From CAIYRG01 sp036273455 (GTDB lineage Bacteria; Pseudomonadota; Alphaproteobacteria; Micropepsales; Micropepsaceae), in assembly GCA_036273455.1 (NCBI GenBank), contig DASUHP010000133.1:1-64000 (forward strand): a stretch of DNA of 64,000 bases. Direction: 5' to 3'. Shown here piece by piece: positions 63,378 to 64,000 of the stretch. A model generated the notes under the pieces. It ran no database searches. It was given only the letters and a program-made list of their open reading frames with translations, and had not been told where the DNA came from. Every line of letters begins with the position of its first letter. The first letter of the stretch is position 1. A program made the translations under genes and the position numbers.

Positions 63378-64000
63378 CGCGCCGCCAATTCCGCCGGCGC
63401 CGCCGGCTTCAGAAACTCGCCATGAAGACTGTTGGGCAGCACTTGCGAAATCCTCACATTATGGATTTCACCAATATAGGGCACCGCTCCATCAACATGA
63501 ACCGGCTGGAGGAACGGACTGCGGCCGACCGCCTGCCCGGGTAAACGACCCGGCTTCTCAAAAAGCACAGGTAGCACGCGATTCTGCATCCGTCCGTTAA
63601 ACGCGCGCGATTGAGCTGCGATCAAATCTTGCAGAACGTGCAGGCGTTCGAGCTTAAACTTTTCCGGAACCTGCTTTGCCATGGCTGCTGCAGGTGTCCC
63701 TGGCCTCGGGCTGTATTTGAACGAAAAAGCCTGGGCAAAGCCAATCTGCCGGATCAGGTCCAGAGTGGCCTCAAAATCGGCATCGCTCTCGCCCGGGAAC
63801 CCAACGATAAAATCCGACGATAGCGCGAATTCAGGCCGGCCACTACGAACCCGCTGGACAACGTCAAGGTAGAAATCCCGGGTGTGGCCCCGATTCATTG
63901 CCCTCAGCACAGAATCCGATCCCGATTGCACCGGCAGATGCAAATACGGCATCAACTTAGGCTCATCGGCGTGCACCGCGACCAAATCTTCGGTCATATC
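63374..64000 (-). CDS. miaB: tRNA-2-methylthio-N6-dimethylallyladenosine synthase MiaB, C-terminal part
   Basis: The frame is open at the right edge, so the N-terminal half with the first cluster domain and the radical-SAM CxxxCxxC lies outside. About 208 residues remain. The SAM barrel's later strands are seen (LMPYLHLPVQSGSDSVLRAMNRGH and SSDFIVGFPGESDADFEATL). The SPRPGTPAAAM helix leads to the C-terminal TRAM domain. MiaB methylthiolates i6A37 of tRNAs. It is the first gene in view of the miaB-phoH-ybeY-corC-lnt string, overlapping phoH by four bases. Confidence 0.95.
   Translation of the reverse strand, partial: DMTEDLVAVHADEPKLMPYLHLPVQSGSDSVLRAMNRGHTRDFYLDVVQRVRSGRPEFALSSDFIVGFPGESDADFEATLDLIRQIGFAQAFSFKYSPRPGTPAAAMAKQVPEKFKLERLHVLQDLIAAQSRAFNGRMQNRVLPVLFEKPGRLPGQAVGRSPFLQPVHVDGAVPYIGEIHNVRISQVLPNSLHGEFLKPAAPAELAAR

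Noticed and set aside
1..64000. CRISPR arrays, insertion sequences, integrases, tRNA or rRNA genes
   Set aside because: Read through for transposase or integrase motifs, regularly spaced repeats and cloverleaf patterns with a conserved T-loop; none was convincing.

Overview
The window looks like an alphaproteobacterial chromosome. The best evidence is the right end (58684-64000, minus strand), where miaB, phoH, ybeY, corC, lnt and an XRE regulator follow one another with 4-14 base overlaps; this order is common in Alphaproteobacteria. The species cannot be named from the sequence. I see no tRNA, rRNA, CRISPR array, insertion sequence or phage gene.

Left third (1-33724): a large surface-polysaccharide locus. 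A minus-strand unit starts with a NusG/RfaH-type antiterminator (14063-14644). It continues through UDP-xylose synthase, an asparagine-synthase-like amidotransferase, a GT4 glycosyltransferase, a UDP-HexNAc-type dehydrogenase, a UDP-glucuronate 4-epimerase, an ABC exporter (Wzm/Wzt), a decayed glycosyltransferase/TylF methyltransferase scar, an acyltransferase and two sister GT4 enzymes. A hairpin with a U-tract at 571-615 could end it. An RfaH ops-like element (11 of 12 bases) lies just downstream of the antiterminator gene. The plus-strand half holds a GT4, a Wzx-type flippase, two sulfotransferase-fold proteins, a NodU-type carbamoyltransferase and a GT2. These are followed by a very large SLBB-rich Wza-like protein (minus), a YjbH-like outer-membrane protein, and gmd-fcl-manC for GDP-fucose. 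The inferred glycan is fucose- and uronate/pentose-containing and may be amidated, sulfated, carbamoylated and acylated. ABC and Wzx export genes coexist.

Middle (33977-44923): a possible uncharacterised envelope redox module. It has two related polytopic membrane proteins with conserved histidines, an exported ankyrin-repeat protein, a Tat-exported DUF1552 protein and a DUF1592-type protein with two CxxCH haem sites. Opposite these is a NosR-like flavo/iron-sulfur membrane protein with its ApbE flavin transferase, but no nosZ. This is the region I judge most worth study.

Right (44930-58669): mixed metabolic and envelope genes. They include a dedicated ACP/ketosynthase pair, a carboxymuconolactone decarboxylase-family protein, CtpA protease, an old-yellow-enzyme, PyrE, an orphan RND pump, two small lipoproteins, a carboxylesterase, GluQ, a DUF885 protein and HisE. 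The housekeeping miaB-lnt operon closes the window.
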